From contig NZ_BDBK01000001.1 of assembly GCF_001612945.1 (NCBI RefSeq), positions 496,001-560,000 on the forward strand: 64,000 bases of DNA. The letters run 5' to 3'. Below the pieces are notes generated by a model. It did not search any database and was not told where the DNA came from. It worked only from the letters and a program-made list of their open reading frames with translations. The DNA comes from Nocardia inohanensis NBRC 100128. Its GTDB lineage: Bacteria; Actinomycetota; Actinomycetes; Mycobacteriales; Mycobacteriaceae. This document shows, in pieces, positions 8,347-16,097 of this stretch. How positions within the stretch are numbered: the first letter of the stretch is position 1; each line of letters begins with the position of its first letter. The position numbers and the translations under genes were made by a program.

Positions 8347-8904
8347 TTATGGCTTCTTCGACAAGTTGATGCCATTCCAACCGTTCTGGCACTCGCTGCT
8401 GTCGTATCTCCCGTCGCGCATGCGGGGCAACTCGCTGTCGTGGAACTGCTCTGGCGCCTTGGCTGTAATCCGCACCTTGTAGTCCGGGGTGATACAGGCT
8501 CCGACGATCCGCCAGCTCTCGGTGTCGGCAGTGTCAGGAGTAGGTTGGCCGGGGCTGGTACTGACGTATGTCCCTTCCAGGATCTCCGGCATCCACGACC
8601 CTGACGACAGCAATTCGCGTGCGGCGGCAACGGTGTTTCCGATGAGCTGGTCGCGGGTGACGACGATATCTCCCGGGCTCGACGATATGGGGCGGTAGAC
8701 GGGCGGTGACCAGGCAACCGTGGTCTGCACTGCCGGCGTCGTCGGCGCTGCACTGACTGGCGTCGCCGGGTCTGTCGAGCTGCACGCTGCAAGAAGCAGA
8801 ACAGTCGCCGCGCCGGCGAGGCCCGCAACCATCCGCGGCGCTCTCACTCTGAAAACATTCGCGCACAAACGATTCCGTGGACCGATCATCAGCATTCCGA
8901 TCAC
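8347..8904 (-). CDS. Putative lipoprotein
   Basis: 185 residues if the GTG at 8902-8904 is used, which overlaps the TGA of the upstream gene (GTGA); an ATG three codons in is equally plausible. A hydrophobic segment ends in a lipobox (LLLAAC), so the mature protein is probably diacylglyceryl-anchored on the outer face of the membrane. The rest contains two cysteines (GACIT, SECQN) and no recognised domain. The overlap with the aerolysin-like gene suggests a single transcript and possibly a joint function. Confidence 0.72.
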   Translation of the reverse strand: MIGMLMIGPRNRLCANVFRVRAPRMVAGLAGAATVLLLAACSSTDPATPVSAAPTTPAVQTTVAWSPPVYRPISSSPGDIVVTRDQLIGNTVAAARELLSSGSWMPEILEGTYVSTSPGQPTPDTADTESWRIVGACITPDYKVRITAKAPEQFHDSELPRMRDGRYDSSECQNGWNGINLSKKP

Positions 8905-9992
8905 CTACCTGGAGGAGTGCAGTTAGCGGGACTTTCGAACGCGCCGTAGCTGTCGGGTTCGGCTATATAGGTGTGCCCGTCCGTCACCTTCTCGTGGGAA
9001 TACTTCTGGACGATCTCCCACGAAACATCGGTGTACTGGGTATACACGGTCAGTTCTTTGCCCGGCGCGACGGTGAACTCCTTCGAGCTCGAATCGGTCA
9101 GGGTCTGCTGCTGGGTGTTCGTGTCGATCCAGGTGGTATCGGTCTTCTGCTGGTTTTGGTAATTGCCTTCGACCGTTGCCTTGATACTGCCGATGAGCGG
9201 CACGCCGCCCTCGCCTTCGACTTTGACACTACCGCCGACGGTGTTCTGGGTGGATTCCATCTTGCTGTTGGTGTTGGTGATAGTCGATGAACTCGTCCAT
9301 GTTTCGTTCTTGGTCCACTTCGCCGGGCTCGATGTGCAGTTCTTCTGCCGCGTCTTGGGCTGTGAGCCTTCGGGTACCACGCCGGGTGTGATGCTCAGGA
9401 CCCCGAAGCAGAGGTTTCCCTGAATGCTGTATCCGGGCGGGCATTCTTGAATGTTGGCGCACGGTGGCCCATTCCAGCCGTTGCCGCAACTCCCTTCGTC
9501 CGACACATCGTCAGCCGGTTTGCGCACGGGTCGAGTGGTCACCGGCGGCGAGGGGCGCGTTGCGGGCTGCGTCAGGGACGGGGATGTGGGTCCGGGAACG
9601 ATGTCGGTGCCATCGCCTTGCGGCAGGCTGCCCGGTGCGTTGCCCGCCTGTCCCTGCACACCGGCTCCCGGAGCTTGTGTGGGCTGGAGTCCAGGTGCAG
9701 TCGGCGGTGGTGTCGAGGTCGTGGTGGTCGGCTCGCCCGGATCGTGGCAGACATACGGTACCGGTGGTGGTGGCGGCGGTCCGGTGTTTCCGGGATTGCT
9801 TGCGCGCCAAGTAGATTCCCATGTCGCGTTGTAGGCGGAAGTCTCGCGAGCGCAGCGTTCGGCCGGCGTCTCACCGGTGGCGGTGCCGGCGCTGCCAACC
9901 AGTACCGTCGCCGCCACCGTCACCAGTGACACGATGGCGGCGACTGATCTCCCTCGCCGTCGAGGCCGGTTCTGCTCCATGGCATGCCCCAT
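8901..9992 (-). CDS. Secreted protein with aerolysin/ETX-MTX2-like C-terminal domain
   Basis: 363 residues from the ATG at 9992 (GGAGG five bases upstream). Order: basic N-terminus and signal peptide (to about residue 40), a Pro/Thr-rich linker (about 60-150, with six prolines in a row), a short Cys-rich segment (GNGWNGPPCANIQECPPGYS), then about 150 residues of alternating Thr/Ser/Asn-rich strands. That last part (KNETWTSSSTITNTNSK..., a glycine-rich GGVPLIGSIKATVEG patch, then EFTVAPGKELTVYTQY) has the layout of the membrane-inserting domain of aerolysin-family toxins. Assignment rests on pattern only. It could instead be a non-toxic stress or immunity-type paralogue. Confidence 0.75.
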   Translation of the reverse strand: MGHAMEQNRPRRRGRSVAAIVSLVTVAATVLVGSAGTATGETPAERCARETSAYNATWESTWRASNPGNTGPPPPPPVPYVCHDPGEPTTTTSTPPPTAPGLQPTQAPGAGVQGQAGNAPGSLPQGDGTDIVPGPTSPSLTQPATRPSPPVTTRPVRKPADDVSDEGSCGNGWNGPPCANIQECPPGYSIQGNLCFGVLSITPGVVPEGSQPKTRQKNCTSSPAKWTKNETWTSSSTITNTNSKMESTQNTVGGSVKVEGEGGVPLIGSIKATVEGNYQNQQKTDTTWIDTNTQQQTLTDSSSKEFTVAPGKELTVYTQYTDVSWEIVQKYSHEKVTDGHTYIAEPDSYGAFESPANCTPPGR

Positions 9993-10006
9993 GACGTCCT
10001 CCAGGG

Positions 10007-10393
10007 TCAGATGGTGGTCGGGTCGGAGTAGACCGTGACCGTGGTGTCGGCGACGTGGGTGGACATCGAGAACTGGGTGTAGACGCGCACGCTGACCGGC
10101 CGAGACAGTTGTCCACATGCACCTGGATGCCGGTCAGATCCGACGCGCCGACCGCGCCCTCGAGCACACGCTCCGATAGCGGGATCGTGGTGACCGCACC
10201 GGGTTTGATCGTGGTCTGTAGCGAAGGAGAAACCGTCGCGCTACCACCGACAGGCCGTGGCGGTCCAGCCGTTCACGGTCGTTTTGGTGATCACGTGATC
10301 AGGACTGCGGACCAGCTCCGCCGCAGCCGGTCCCGAACCCGCGAAGCCAATAGCTAGCAAACTAATTGGAACTACGGAAACCCTCGTCTTCAT
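10007..10393 (-). pseudogene. Decayed MspA-family porin gene
   Basis: An intact start codes for a signal peptide and the nocardial MspA beginning (AAAELVRSPDHVITKTTVNG then WTAT), but the frame stops at 10241. In another frame the characteristic C-terminal part follows at once (GGSATVSPSLQTTIKP, GAVTTIPLSERVLEGAVG, IQVHVDNCLG). A second shift, one missing C near 10100, is needed to reach VSVRVYTQFSMSTHVADTTV and a terminal YSDPTTI before the stop at 10007. Around 100 residues of the barrel and vestibule are missing. So the gene has an internal deletion plus two frame breaks and cannot give a working porin. It ends 14 bp before the aerolysin-like gene and probably supplied its promoter. Confidence 0.8.
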
Positions 10394-10540
10394 AGCAAGC
10401 CCACCCCGAGATATTTTCGCGTGCAGAGCTTTTGACAGCTTGACCCAATCGGAACCACCAGAACGTTGGCAATCTTCTGGCAAACATTGTGTTGGAGGTC
10501 ACGCACGCGGTCGGGTCATGGGTGGGTCAGAACGGCAGAA

Positions 10541-10562
10541 AGGCCCGGTCGAAACCGGGCCT
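10541..10562 (-). terminator. Hairpin terminator after tRNA-Val
   Basis: Perfect 9-bp stem AGGCCCGGT / ACCGGGCCT with a CGAA loop, placed just downstream of the leftward tRNA-Val gene. The T-run is weak (TTTCTGCC on the minus strand). Confidence 0.7.
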
Positions 10563-10576
10563 GAGCTGATCTTTCG

Positions 10577-10651
10577 TGGTGCGCGATACTGGGATTGAAC
10601 CAGTGACCTCTTCCGTGTCAGGGAAGCGCTCTCCCGCTGAGCTAATCGCGC
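10577..10651 (-). tRNA. tRNA-Val (GAC), first copy
   Basis: The cloverleaf reads on the minus strand from GCGCGAT to ATCGCGC plus A and an encoded CCA (10577-10579). The anticodon loop CTGACAC gives GAC. The 72-nt body is identical to the copy at 17178-17252. Confidence 0.95.
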
Positions 10652-10675
10652 GGGCTTTATGTAAATCCCCCTCAG

Positions 10676-10748
10676 AGCGGATGACGAGATTCGAACTCGC
10701 GACCCTCACCTTGGCAAGGTGATGCGCTACCAGCTGCGCTACATCCGC
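10676..10748 (-). tRNA. tRNA-Gly (GCC), first copy
   Basis: Minus-strand acceptor GCGGATG / CATCCGC and anticodon loop TTGCCAA (GCC). It differs from the copy at 17369-17441 only by a compensated base pair in the T stem (A-T here, G-C there). No CCA is encoded. A promoter-like GCTAATGTTCTC upstream (around 10786-10797) is shared with the other copy. Confidence 0.95.
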
Positions 10749-10835
10749 ATTTGCTCGCTTGGGCTTTCGCTTCGGCTTGCGGAAGAGAACATTAGCGGAT
10801 GGGTGGGCAAAATACGCAAACCTGCACTATGCGAT

Positions 10836-11147
10836 GGGTTTCCAAGCGCGGCCGCGGTCGTCCACCATGGCGGCGCGGGCACCACCGCGGCGGTTGCCGC
10901 GAGTGGTACACCGCGAGTGGTGGTTCCGCAGATGTTCGATCAGTACTGCCGGGCTGCTCAGGTCGAGCGCTTGGGTATCGGTGTGGCCCATGCCTCCCGG
11001 CAGCCAACCGTCGAATCACTGACCGCCGCAGTGGCGCGAGTCCTATCCCCGCGGGTCTGGTTCACCGCCCGCACCATCGGCCCGCAGATCGATACCGATG
11101 GGGCTGCTCGCGCGGCCCGTCGGGTGCTTGGAGCGGAAAGAGTCTGA
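10836..11147 (+). pseudogene. C-terminal remnant of a UGT-type glycosyltransferase
   Basis: About 100 residues matching the end of macrolide/erythromycin-type UDP-glycosyltransferases: the nucleotide-sugar binding motif AAVVHHGGAGTTAAV, then VVVPQMFDQYCRAAQVERLG and a short C-terminal helix. No start or N-terminal acceptor domain is present; the frame upstream runs into the tRNA-Gly gene. It is read as a truncated gene left beside the tRNA, with the break point between about 10750 and 10835. Confidence 0.75.
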
Positions 11148-11444
11148 GCCGGTGCCGATCGCTGGCGTCCGCGAGATTGCAGCAAACTCGCGGTGTTCGC
11201 GACTCTTCTGGAAGTTCATGCGAAGTGCCTCTTCTCCGATGGTGCGAAATGCTGATTTTAGAAGGGAATAGACCGCTCGGGCTGCAATTGGCGCATCGCG
11301 ATTCGATCTCGATTGCGGCGGAGGGCCTTTGAGGGCAAACGTTGAGCATCGCTAAATTTCGAGGTGATCGGGCTTCCGCTGCCGAATGTCGTAGGGCTCT
11401 CGTAAAGTGGCAGGCAGCAGCAGCGGTGTGGGGAGGAGCGTCCT
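11148..11444. other. Intergenic region before the TerD genes
   Basis: About 300 bp with no convincing gene. The last 30 bases carry the GGGAGGAG ribosome site of the next gene, so its promoter should lie here. No clear hairpin or operator was seen. Confidence 0.4.
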
Positions 11445-12830
11445 TTGTCATCGACTCTCGTCAAGGGGCAGAACGGGCCGGTCACGGTCGGCGACGTGGT
11501 GATCGCCGTACAGGTCGGCGCGCCCGCTGATCTATCGGCCTTGCTGGTCACCGAGCGCGGGAAGGTGCGCTCCGACGCCGACTTCGTGTTCTTCAACCAG
11601 CCGTCCGGGCCGGGCGTGCGGTTGCAGCCGTCCGGGGCGGGGCAGCCTGCGGCGCTGGCGGTCTCGCTGGCGCAGGTGCCCGCGGATATCGACCAGATTC
11701 GCGCGGTCATCACCCTCGACGACCCGCGTGCCAACTTCGGACGGATACCCGCGCCGGTCGCGACCGTGTCCGACGGGTCCGGAAACCGGTTGTACGAGTA
11801 CCGGATCGATGGATTGCAGACCGAATCCATTGTCATCGCACTGGAGCTGTACCGGCGCGGCGGTGCGTGGAAGGTGCGCGCCGTCGGGCAGGGGTACGCG
11901 GGCGGATTCGCCGCGCTGGTCACCGATCACGGCGTCAGCGTCGAGGAATCGCCGCGCTCGGCACCGCAACCCGCGCCTTCTCCCGCTCCCACTTATCAAG
12001 CGCCCTCGAACTATCCGCCGCCCGCGCCCGCGATGCCGCCGCCGATGAGCCCGGCGTACTCGCCGCAGCCGCCCGCGACTCCGGCGTACTCGCCGCCGCC
12101 CGCGTCCCCGCCCTATCCGCCGCCGACCCAGTCATACCCGCCGACCACCCCGTCGTTCTCGCCGCCGACAGCCCCGCTGCCGCCGTCGTATTCCCCACCC
12201 CCGCCGCCGAATCCGCAGCCGACCCAGGAAGTCGGTCTGGCCAAAGGCCGCCCGGTCAACCTGTCCAAAGGCCAGCGCGTCACCCTCCGCAAGGAAGGCG
12301 GCGTCGCCCTCACCTACATCCGCATGGGCCTGGGCTGGGATCCGGTGAAGAAATCCGGTCTGTTCGGCAGCCGCGCCATCGACATCGACCTCGACGCCTG
12401 GGTGGCCATGTTCGCCGGCCCCCAGCTCACCGATGTCGCGTACTACGGCCAGCTCACCTCCAAAGACGGCTCGATCCGTCATCAGGGCGACAACCTCACC
12501 GGCGCGGGCGAGGGCGACGACGAGGTCATCCTGGTCGACCTCACCCGTATCCCCGCGCACGTCACCACGCTGCTGTTCATCGTCACCTCGTATCAGGGCC
12601 AGACTTTCGAACGCGTCAGCAACGCCTACTGCCGCCTGGTCGACGACACCACCGGTGCGGAACTGGCCAGGTACGCCCTCACCGGCGGCATGCCGTTCAC
12701 CGCACTCGCGATGGCGAAAGTCTTTCGCGCGGGCGGAGATTGGAAGCTACAGGCGATCGGGGAGGGCTTCCAAGCCAAACATCCGGGTGAAGCGCGCCCC
12801 CAACTGGGCCGGTTCGTGACCAACGGCTGA
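11445..12830 (+). CDS. Two-domain TerD-family protein with proline-rich linker
   Basis: 461 residues from a TTG start preceded by GGGAGGAG. An N-terminal TerD-like domain (about 1-170, DADFVFFNQP then ELYRRGGAWKVRAVGQGYAG) is joined by a Pro/Ser/Tyr-rich linker (about 175-260) to a second TerD domain. Only the second keeps the acidic calcium-binding signature (DIDLDAWVA, GDNLTGAGEGDDE). TerD proteins bind calcium and belong to membrane-linked stress/chemical-defence complexes. The first domain looks degenerate in that site. Transcribed with the single-domain terD 142 bp downstream, probably separately regulated. Confidence 0.9.
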   Translation: MSSTLVKGQNGPVTVGDVVIAVQVGAPADLSALLVTERGKVRSDADFVFFNQPSGPGVRLQPSGAGQPAALAVSLAQVPADIDQIRAVITLDDPRANFGRIPAPVATVSDGSGNRLYEYRIDGLQTESIVIALELYRRGGAWKVRAVGQGYAGGFAALVTDHGVSVEESPRSAPQPAPSPAPTYQAPSNYPPPAPAMPPPMSPAYSPQPPATPAYSPPPASPPYPPPTQSYPPTTPSFSPPTAPLPPSYSPPPPPNPQPTQEVGLAKGRPVNLSKGQRVTLRKEGGVALTYIRMGLGWDPVKKSGLFGSRAIDIDLDAWVAMFAGPQLTDVAYYGQLTSKDGSIRHQGDNLTGAGEGDDEVILVDLTRIPAHVTTLLFIVTSYQGQTFERVSNAYCRLVDDTTGAELARYALTGGMPFTALAMAKVFRAGGDWKLQAIGEGFQAKHPGEARPQLGRFVTNG

Positions 12831-12972
12831 TCGTGCCGAACCTTCGAATCCGATTCCTCGGCACCCGAACCGCCACGCCCGAAACGACTATGGTCGAGAA
12901 CGGCACCGGTCGCCGGAACCCCGGCGGCCCGGAACCTGAGATCCGCGAACCACAGGTACGAAAGGAAACTCG

Positions 12973-13548
12973 ATGAGCGTCAGTCTGGCCAAGGGCGGGA
13001 ATGTCTCACTGTCGAAGCAAGCCCCGAATCTGACCGCCGTCAGCGTCGGTTTGGGCTGGGATGTGCGCTCCACCACCGGCGCCGACTTCGACCTCGATGC
13101 CAGCGCGCTGGCCACCGGCGCCGACCAGCGCGTGCTGTCCGACCAGCACTTCGTCTTCTACAACAACCTGCGTTCGCCCGAAGGCTCCATCGAGCACACC
13201 GGCGACAACCTGACCGGTGAAGGTGAAGGCGACGACGAGACCATCAACGTCGACCTCGCGGGCACCCCCGCCACCATCACCAACATCTTCTTCCCGGTCT
13301 CCATCCACGACGCGCAGGCCCGCCAGCAGTCCTTCGGCCAGGTCCGCAACGCCTACATCCGCGTCGTCGACCGCAACACGGGCGCCGAACTGGCCCGCTA
13401 CGACCTCACCGAGGATGCCTCCACCGAGACCGCCATGGTCTTCGGCGAGCTGTACCGCAACGGCGCCGAGTGGAAGTTCCGCGCCATCGGCCAGGGCTAT
13501 GCCTCCGGCCTGGCCGGCATCGCCCGCGACTACGGCGTCAACATCTGA
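12973..13548 (+). CDS. terD: TerD-family calcium-binding stress protein
   Basis: A 191-residue single-domain TerD. The complete calcium signature is visible (GADFDLDASA, then GDNLTGEGEGDDE), along with GELYRNGAEWKFRAIGQGYA and the usual short C-terminus. The family takes part in tellurite, oxidative and phage-related stress responses through cytoplasmic or membrane-associated Ter complexes. No terC, terB or terZ lies in the window. A strong hairpin terminator follows at 13564-13592. Confidence 0.95.
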   Translation: MSVSLAKGGNVSLSKQAPNLTAVSVGLGWDVRSTTGADFDLDASALATGADQRVLSDQHFVFYNNLRSPEGSIEHTGDNLTGEGEGDDETINVDLAGTPATITNIFFPVSIHDAQARQQSFGQVRNAYIRVVDRNTGAELARYDLTEDASTETAMVFGELYRNGAEWKFRAIGQGYASGLAGIARDYGVNI

Positions 13549-13563
13549 CCTCGTCGCACCTGT

Positions 13564-13592
13564 CGAAGGCCCGGTCCCAGACCGGGCCTTCG
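13564..13592 (+). terminator. Rho-independent terminator of terD
   Basis: Perfect 12-bp stem CGAAGGCCCGGT / ACCGGGCCTTCG around a 5-base loop, 15 bp after the terD stop. Confidence 0.85.
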
Positions 13593-13637
13593 TCGTATCG
13601 GCGGTACGGATCCCGGTCCCCAGCACCACAATTCAGG

Positions 13638-13859
13638 CTATGGCCGTCGTAGCGTTGGCCGCCCGCATCGCCCACCCGGATCCGGCCCGCCGCCCGAAGT
13701 CTCCTCCGCATAGATCCGCATCCCCTCCGCGATCTTCCCGGCCGCATGCTCCAACTGCTCCGGAGTGATGTACTTCCCCCAAGCCGCTGCATCAAGCAGC
13801 TGCCTGCGCACCTGATCGAGATTCATACGAGCCCATTCGAGGCGAGACAACTCCGGCAT
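13638..13859 (-). CDS. Small hypothetical helical protein
   Basis: 73 residues (start at 13859) or 62 (ATG at 13826). The segment NLDQVRRQLLDAAAWGKYIT then PEQLEHAAGKIAEGMRIYAE is amphipathic and protein-like, whereas the last 20 residues are Gly/Pro/Arg-rich. No ribosome site is obvious. No family recognised. It may be a small cytoplasmic helical protein or a remnant; coding is judged from composition only. Confidence 0.45.
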   Translation of the reverse strand: MPELSRLEWARMNLDQVRRQLLDAAAWGKYITPEQLEHAAGKIAEGMRIYAEETSGGGPDPGGRCGRPTLRRP

Positions 13860-13997
13860 GGCCCGGAACGATACCTCGAGTCGAACAAACTTTCGAGTCT
13901 AGGCGGGGGGTCCGACAAACTGTGCGGACGACGAACCGGGCCGAGCTCCGGCACTGGATTTCGAAGGCCCGGCATGAGCTTTTGCGGTTTGGGCACA

Positions 13998-15089
13998 TCA
14001 GTTGTCGTCGGTGCGCAACCAGATTCGGCTGTCGCCGTCGGGGTCGGTGGTGGCTAGCAGGAGGCGGTCGGGGAGGGAGCCGAGGAATGCCTTCGGGGCT
14101 GTGGTGGGGAGTGGGACGTTGCGGATGTGGGTGCAGTCGCGGTTGGCGGTGAGTAGGTGGGATGTGTTGTCGATGCGGGTGCTGATGAGGAGTTCGGTGG
14201 GGCGGAGGAGGGCTTGGTCGATGTCGAGGGCGGCGCCGTCCGGGCCGGAGTGGGATGTCGATGGTGTGGGCCAGCAGCGCAGTTGGGGGCGGGTGCCGAC
14301 CGTGCGCCCTACCGTCACGCACGCGGTCCGGTCGCAGGCCACCCGGCTGGCAACGCCGGTACCGGACAGGGGGATTCGTTGCCAGGTGTGGCCGTCGGGG
14401 GAGGTCCATTGAAGTGGGTGGTAGTCCACGCCTTGGATGGAGTTGCCTGCGATCACGAAGCCGTTCGGGCCGGCTGTTACTCCGGAGGCCCCTGTCACCT
14501 CGCCGGCGCCGGCCGACAGAGCTGGATCATCCGCTTGCCGAGTCCAGTTCGCTCCGTCGGTGGAGAGCCAGATCGTCGCCCCGTAGCGGCCGCTGGTGGC
14601 ATCCCAGGCGCCGACCAGTAGGTCTGTTCCGGCTGACGATGCCGCTCCGCTGACTCCGATTGCGTGTGGGCCGCCGAACTGTTCGAAGCTTTGCGGGAAC
14701 TCCTCGAGACCTGAGGTGGTGCCCGACCATATCGTCATGCGGGGATTGAAGTGCGAGCCGCCGAACGCCTGGCCCAAGGCGATCACCCGGTCACCGATTG
14801 CGCCGGAAATCAATTCTGCGACAAAGGCGTAGCCGCTGTGCGGGGTCATTGTCAGGGTGTTCCAGTGCTGACCGTCGGTGGTGGTCCAGGCGGCGGGGGA
14901 GCGGCCGTCGGGACTCGGAACCGATCCGAGCAGCAGTAACCCGTCCGCGGTCGGCGTGATCGAGAGAACCCGTGCGCCTGTGGCCGGAGCGGGCAGAGCA
15001 ACCCAGCCGGGATCGGGGTCCTCGCTCGGACTCCCACTGCATGCGGTGAGTGCGGCCAGTATCGCCACCAATATCAACCGCACTCGCAT
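13998..15089 (-). CDS. Lipoprotein with beta-propeller-like repeats
   Basis: 363 residues. A short signal peptide ends in a lipobox (ILAALTACSG), so it is probably anchored outside the membrane. The mature part holds repeated blade-like units with Asp-box-type motifs (TTDGQHWNTL, STDGANWTRQ, SPDGHTWQRI), as in exo-sialidase/photosystem-stability-factor-type propellers. No sialidase catalytic arginines were identified, so binding rather than hydrolysis is more likely. Two cysteines (VACDRTACV) may pair. It begins 11 bp after the methyltransferase gene and could share its transcript. Confidence 0.85.
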   Translation of the reverse strand: MRVRLILVAILAALTACSGSPSEDPDPGWVALPAPATGARVLSITPTADGLLLLGSVPSPDGRSPAAWTTTDGQHWNTLTMTPHSGYAFVAELISGAIGDRVIALGQAFGGSHFNPRMTIWSGTTSGLEEFPQSFEQFGGPHAIGVSGAASSAGTDLLVGAWDATSGRYGATIWLSTDGANWTRQADDPALSAGAGEVTGASGVTAGPNGFVIAGNSIQGVDYHPLQWTSPDGHTWQRIPLSGTGVASRVACDRTACVTVGRTVGTRPQLRCWPTPSTSHSGPDGAALDIDQALLRPTELLISTRIDNTSHLLTANRDCTHIRNVPLPTTAPKAFLGSLPDRLLLATTDPDGDSRIWLRTDDN

Positions 15090-15099
15090 GGCGTGACTT

Positions 15100-15726
15100 T
15101 CAGCGTCGCGGCTTGCGGGCGGCGATGAACAGATCCCGTTCCGGAATCGCGTCCGGGTAGTCGGGCAGGAACTCGACTATGCGGTCGCGCACGATTTCCA
15201 GACCGGCTTCGGTGAGCCGCCGCTGGAACTCCTCCCGCGGATAGCTGCTGACCGTGACCGGCTGCCCCATGAAGATGATGTCCATACCCTCGATATCGGC
15301 GGGCACGGTCGCCAGCAGCAGGTACCCGCCCGGGGCCAGCCAATCCGCGAATTTAACCAGGGCGGAGGCGATTTCGGCGCGGCTCATCTGTAACAGCGGG
15401 AAGAACGCCACCACCGCGTCCCAGCTGCCCGGCGGATAGTTCAGCGTCCGCAGATCCGCCGACTCGAACCGGGCGGACGGCACCTGCTCGCGGGCGATGT
15501 CGAGCATGCGCGCCGACACATCGCATCCGGTGACCTGATGCCCGGCCGTCGCGAGCAGCTCGGCCACCGGCCGTCCCGTCCCGCACCCGACATCCAGTAC
15601 CCGCGCCCCGCCGGGCAATCGGGTGAGCAGCCAGTCGATCTCCTCGCGCTGTGCGCTCAGCCCGGCGAACGCCTTCTCGTAGTCCCTACCTAATGCGTCG
15701 AACACTTCAGCAGCGGAAAGCCCCAT
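15100..15726 (-). CDS. Class I SAM-dependent methyltransferase
   Basis: 208 residues. SAM-binding motif I VLDVGCGTGRPVAEL near 40-55, motif II acidic end after TGCDVSA, and post-I residues DAVVAFFPLLQM typical of the Methyltransf_11/25 group. Cytoplasmic; the substrate cannot be inferred. Followed 11 bp later by the beta-propeller lipoprotein gene. The start ATG at 15726 has no strong ribosome site (AGCGGAAAG). Confidence 0.88.
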   Translation of the reverse strand: MGLSAAEVFDALGRDYEKAFAGLSAQREEIDWLLTRLPGGARVLDVGCGTGRPVAELLATAGHQVTGCDVSARMLDIAREQVPSARFESADLRTLNYPPGSWDAVVAFFPLLQMSRAEIASALVKFADWLAPGGYLLLATVPADIEGMDIIFMGQPVTVSSYPREEFQRRLTEAGLEIVRDRIVEFLPDYPDAIPERDLFIAARKPRR

Positions 15727-15774
15727 GCCCCAAGCTAATCCACGACCGTCATCGTCGCGACGGCAATCGCCGGA

Positions 15775-16062
15775 TCAGCCCGGTACGCAGTCGGTTTGGA
15801 ACGGATAGCACGGTTTGACGGGGGTGGTCTGGACCGGTTCGGCGGTGGGACCGACGACTCGGGCCGGCGGTGCGGCGGGCGCGGGGGAGCCGGAGGGGCG
15901 TACGAACATGAGCAATGCGAGCACGAGCAGCGGCAGCACCGTGATCACGACCGCCGCCAGGATCAGCGGCCAGAGTCCGAAGCGCATGATGCCGCGCCGC
16001 TTCGGTGGCTGCGGCGCGGCGTATCGACCGTTGGGGATGTTCCCGCGAACCTGACCCGTCAT
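15775..16062 (-). CDS. Single-pass membrane protein, unknown function
   Basis: About 95 residues with a basic cytoplasmic N-terminus (QPPKRRGIMR), one long hydrophobic helix (WPLILAAVVITVLPLLVLAL) and a Pro/Ala/Val-rich outer tail ending in two cysteines (PCYPFQTDC). The start is the ATG at 16062 or a GTG two codons upstream. No family recognised. Lies between the adenylate cyclase and methyltransferase genes in the same direction. Confidence 0.65.
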   Translation of the reverse strand: MTGQVRGNIPNGRYAAPQPPKRRGIMRFGLWPLILAAVVITVLPLLVLALLMFVRPSGSPAPAAPPARVVGPTAEPVQTTPVKPCYPFQTDCVPG

Positions 16063-16097
16063 GCCCACAGTGTCGCATCCGGCGGTCCCGGCGGGCG

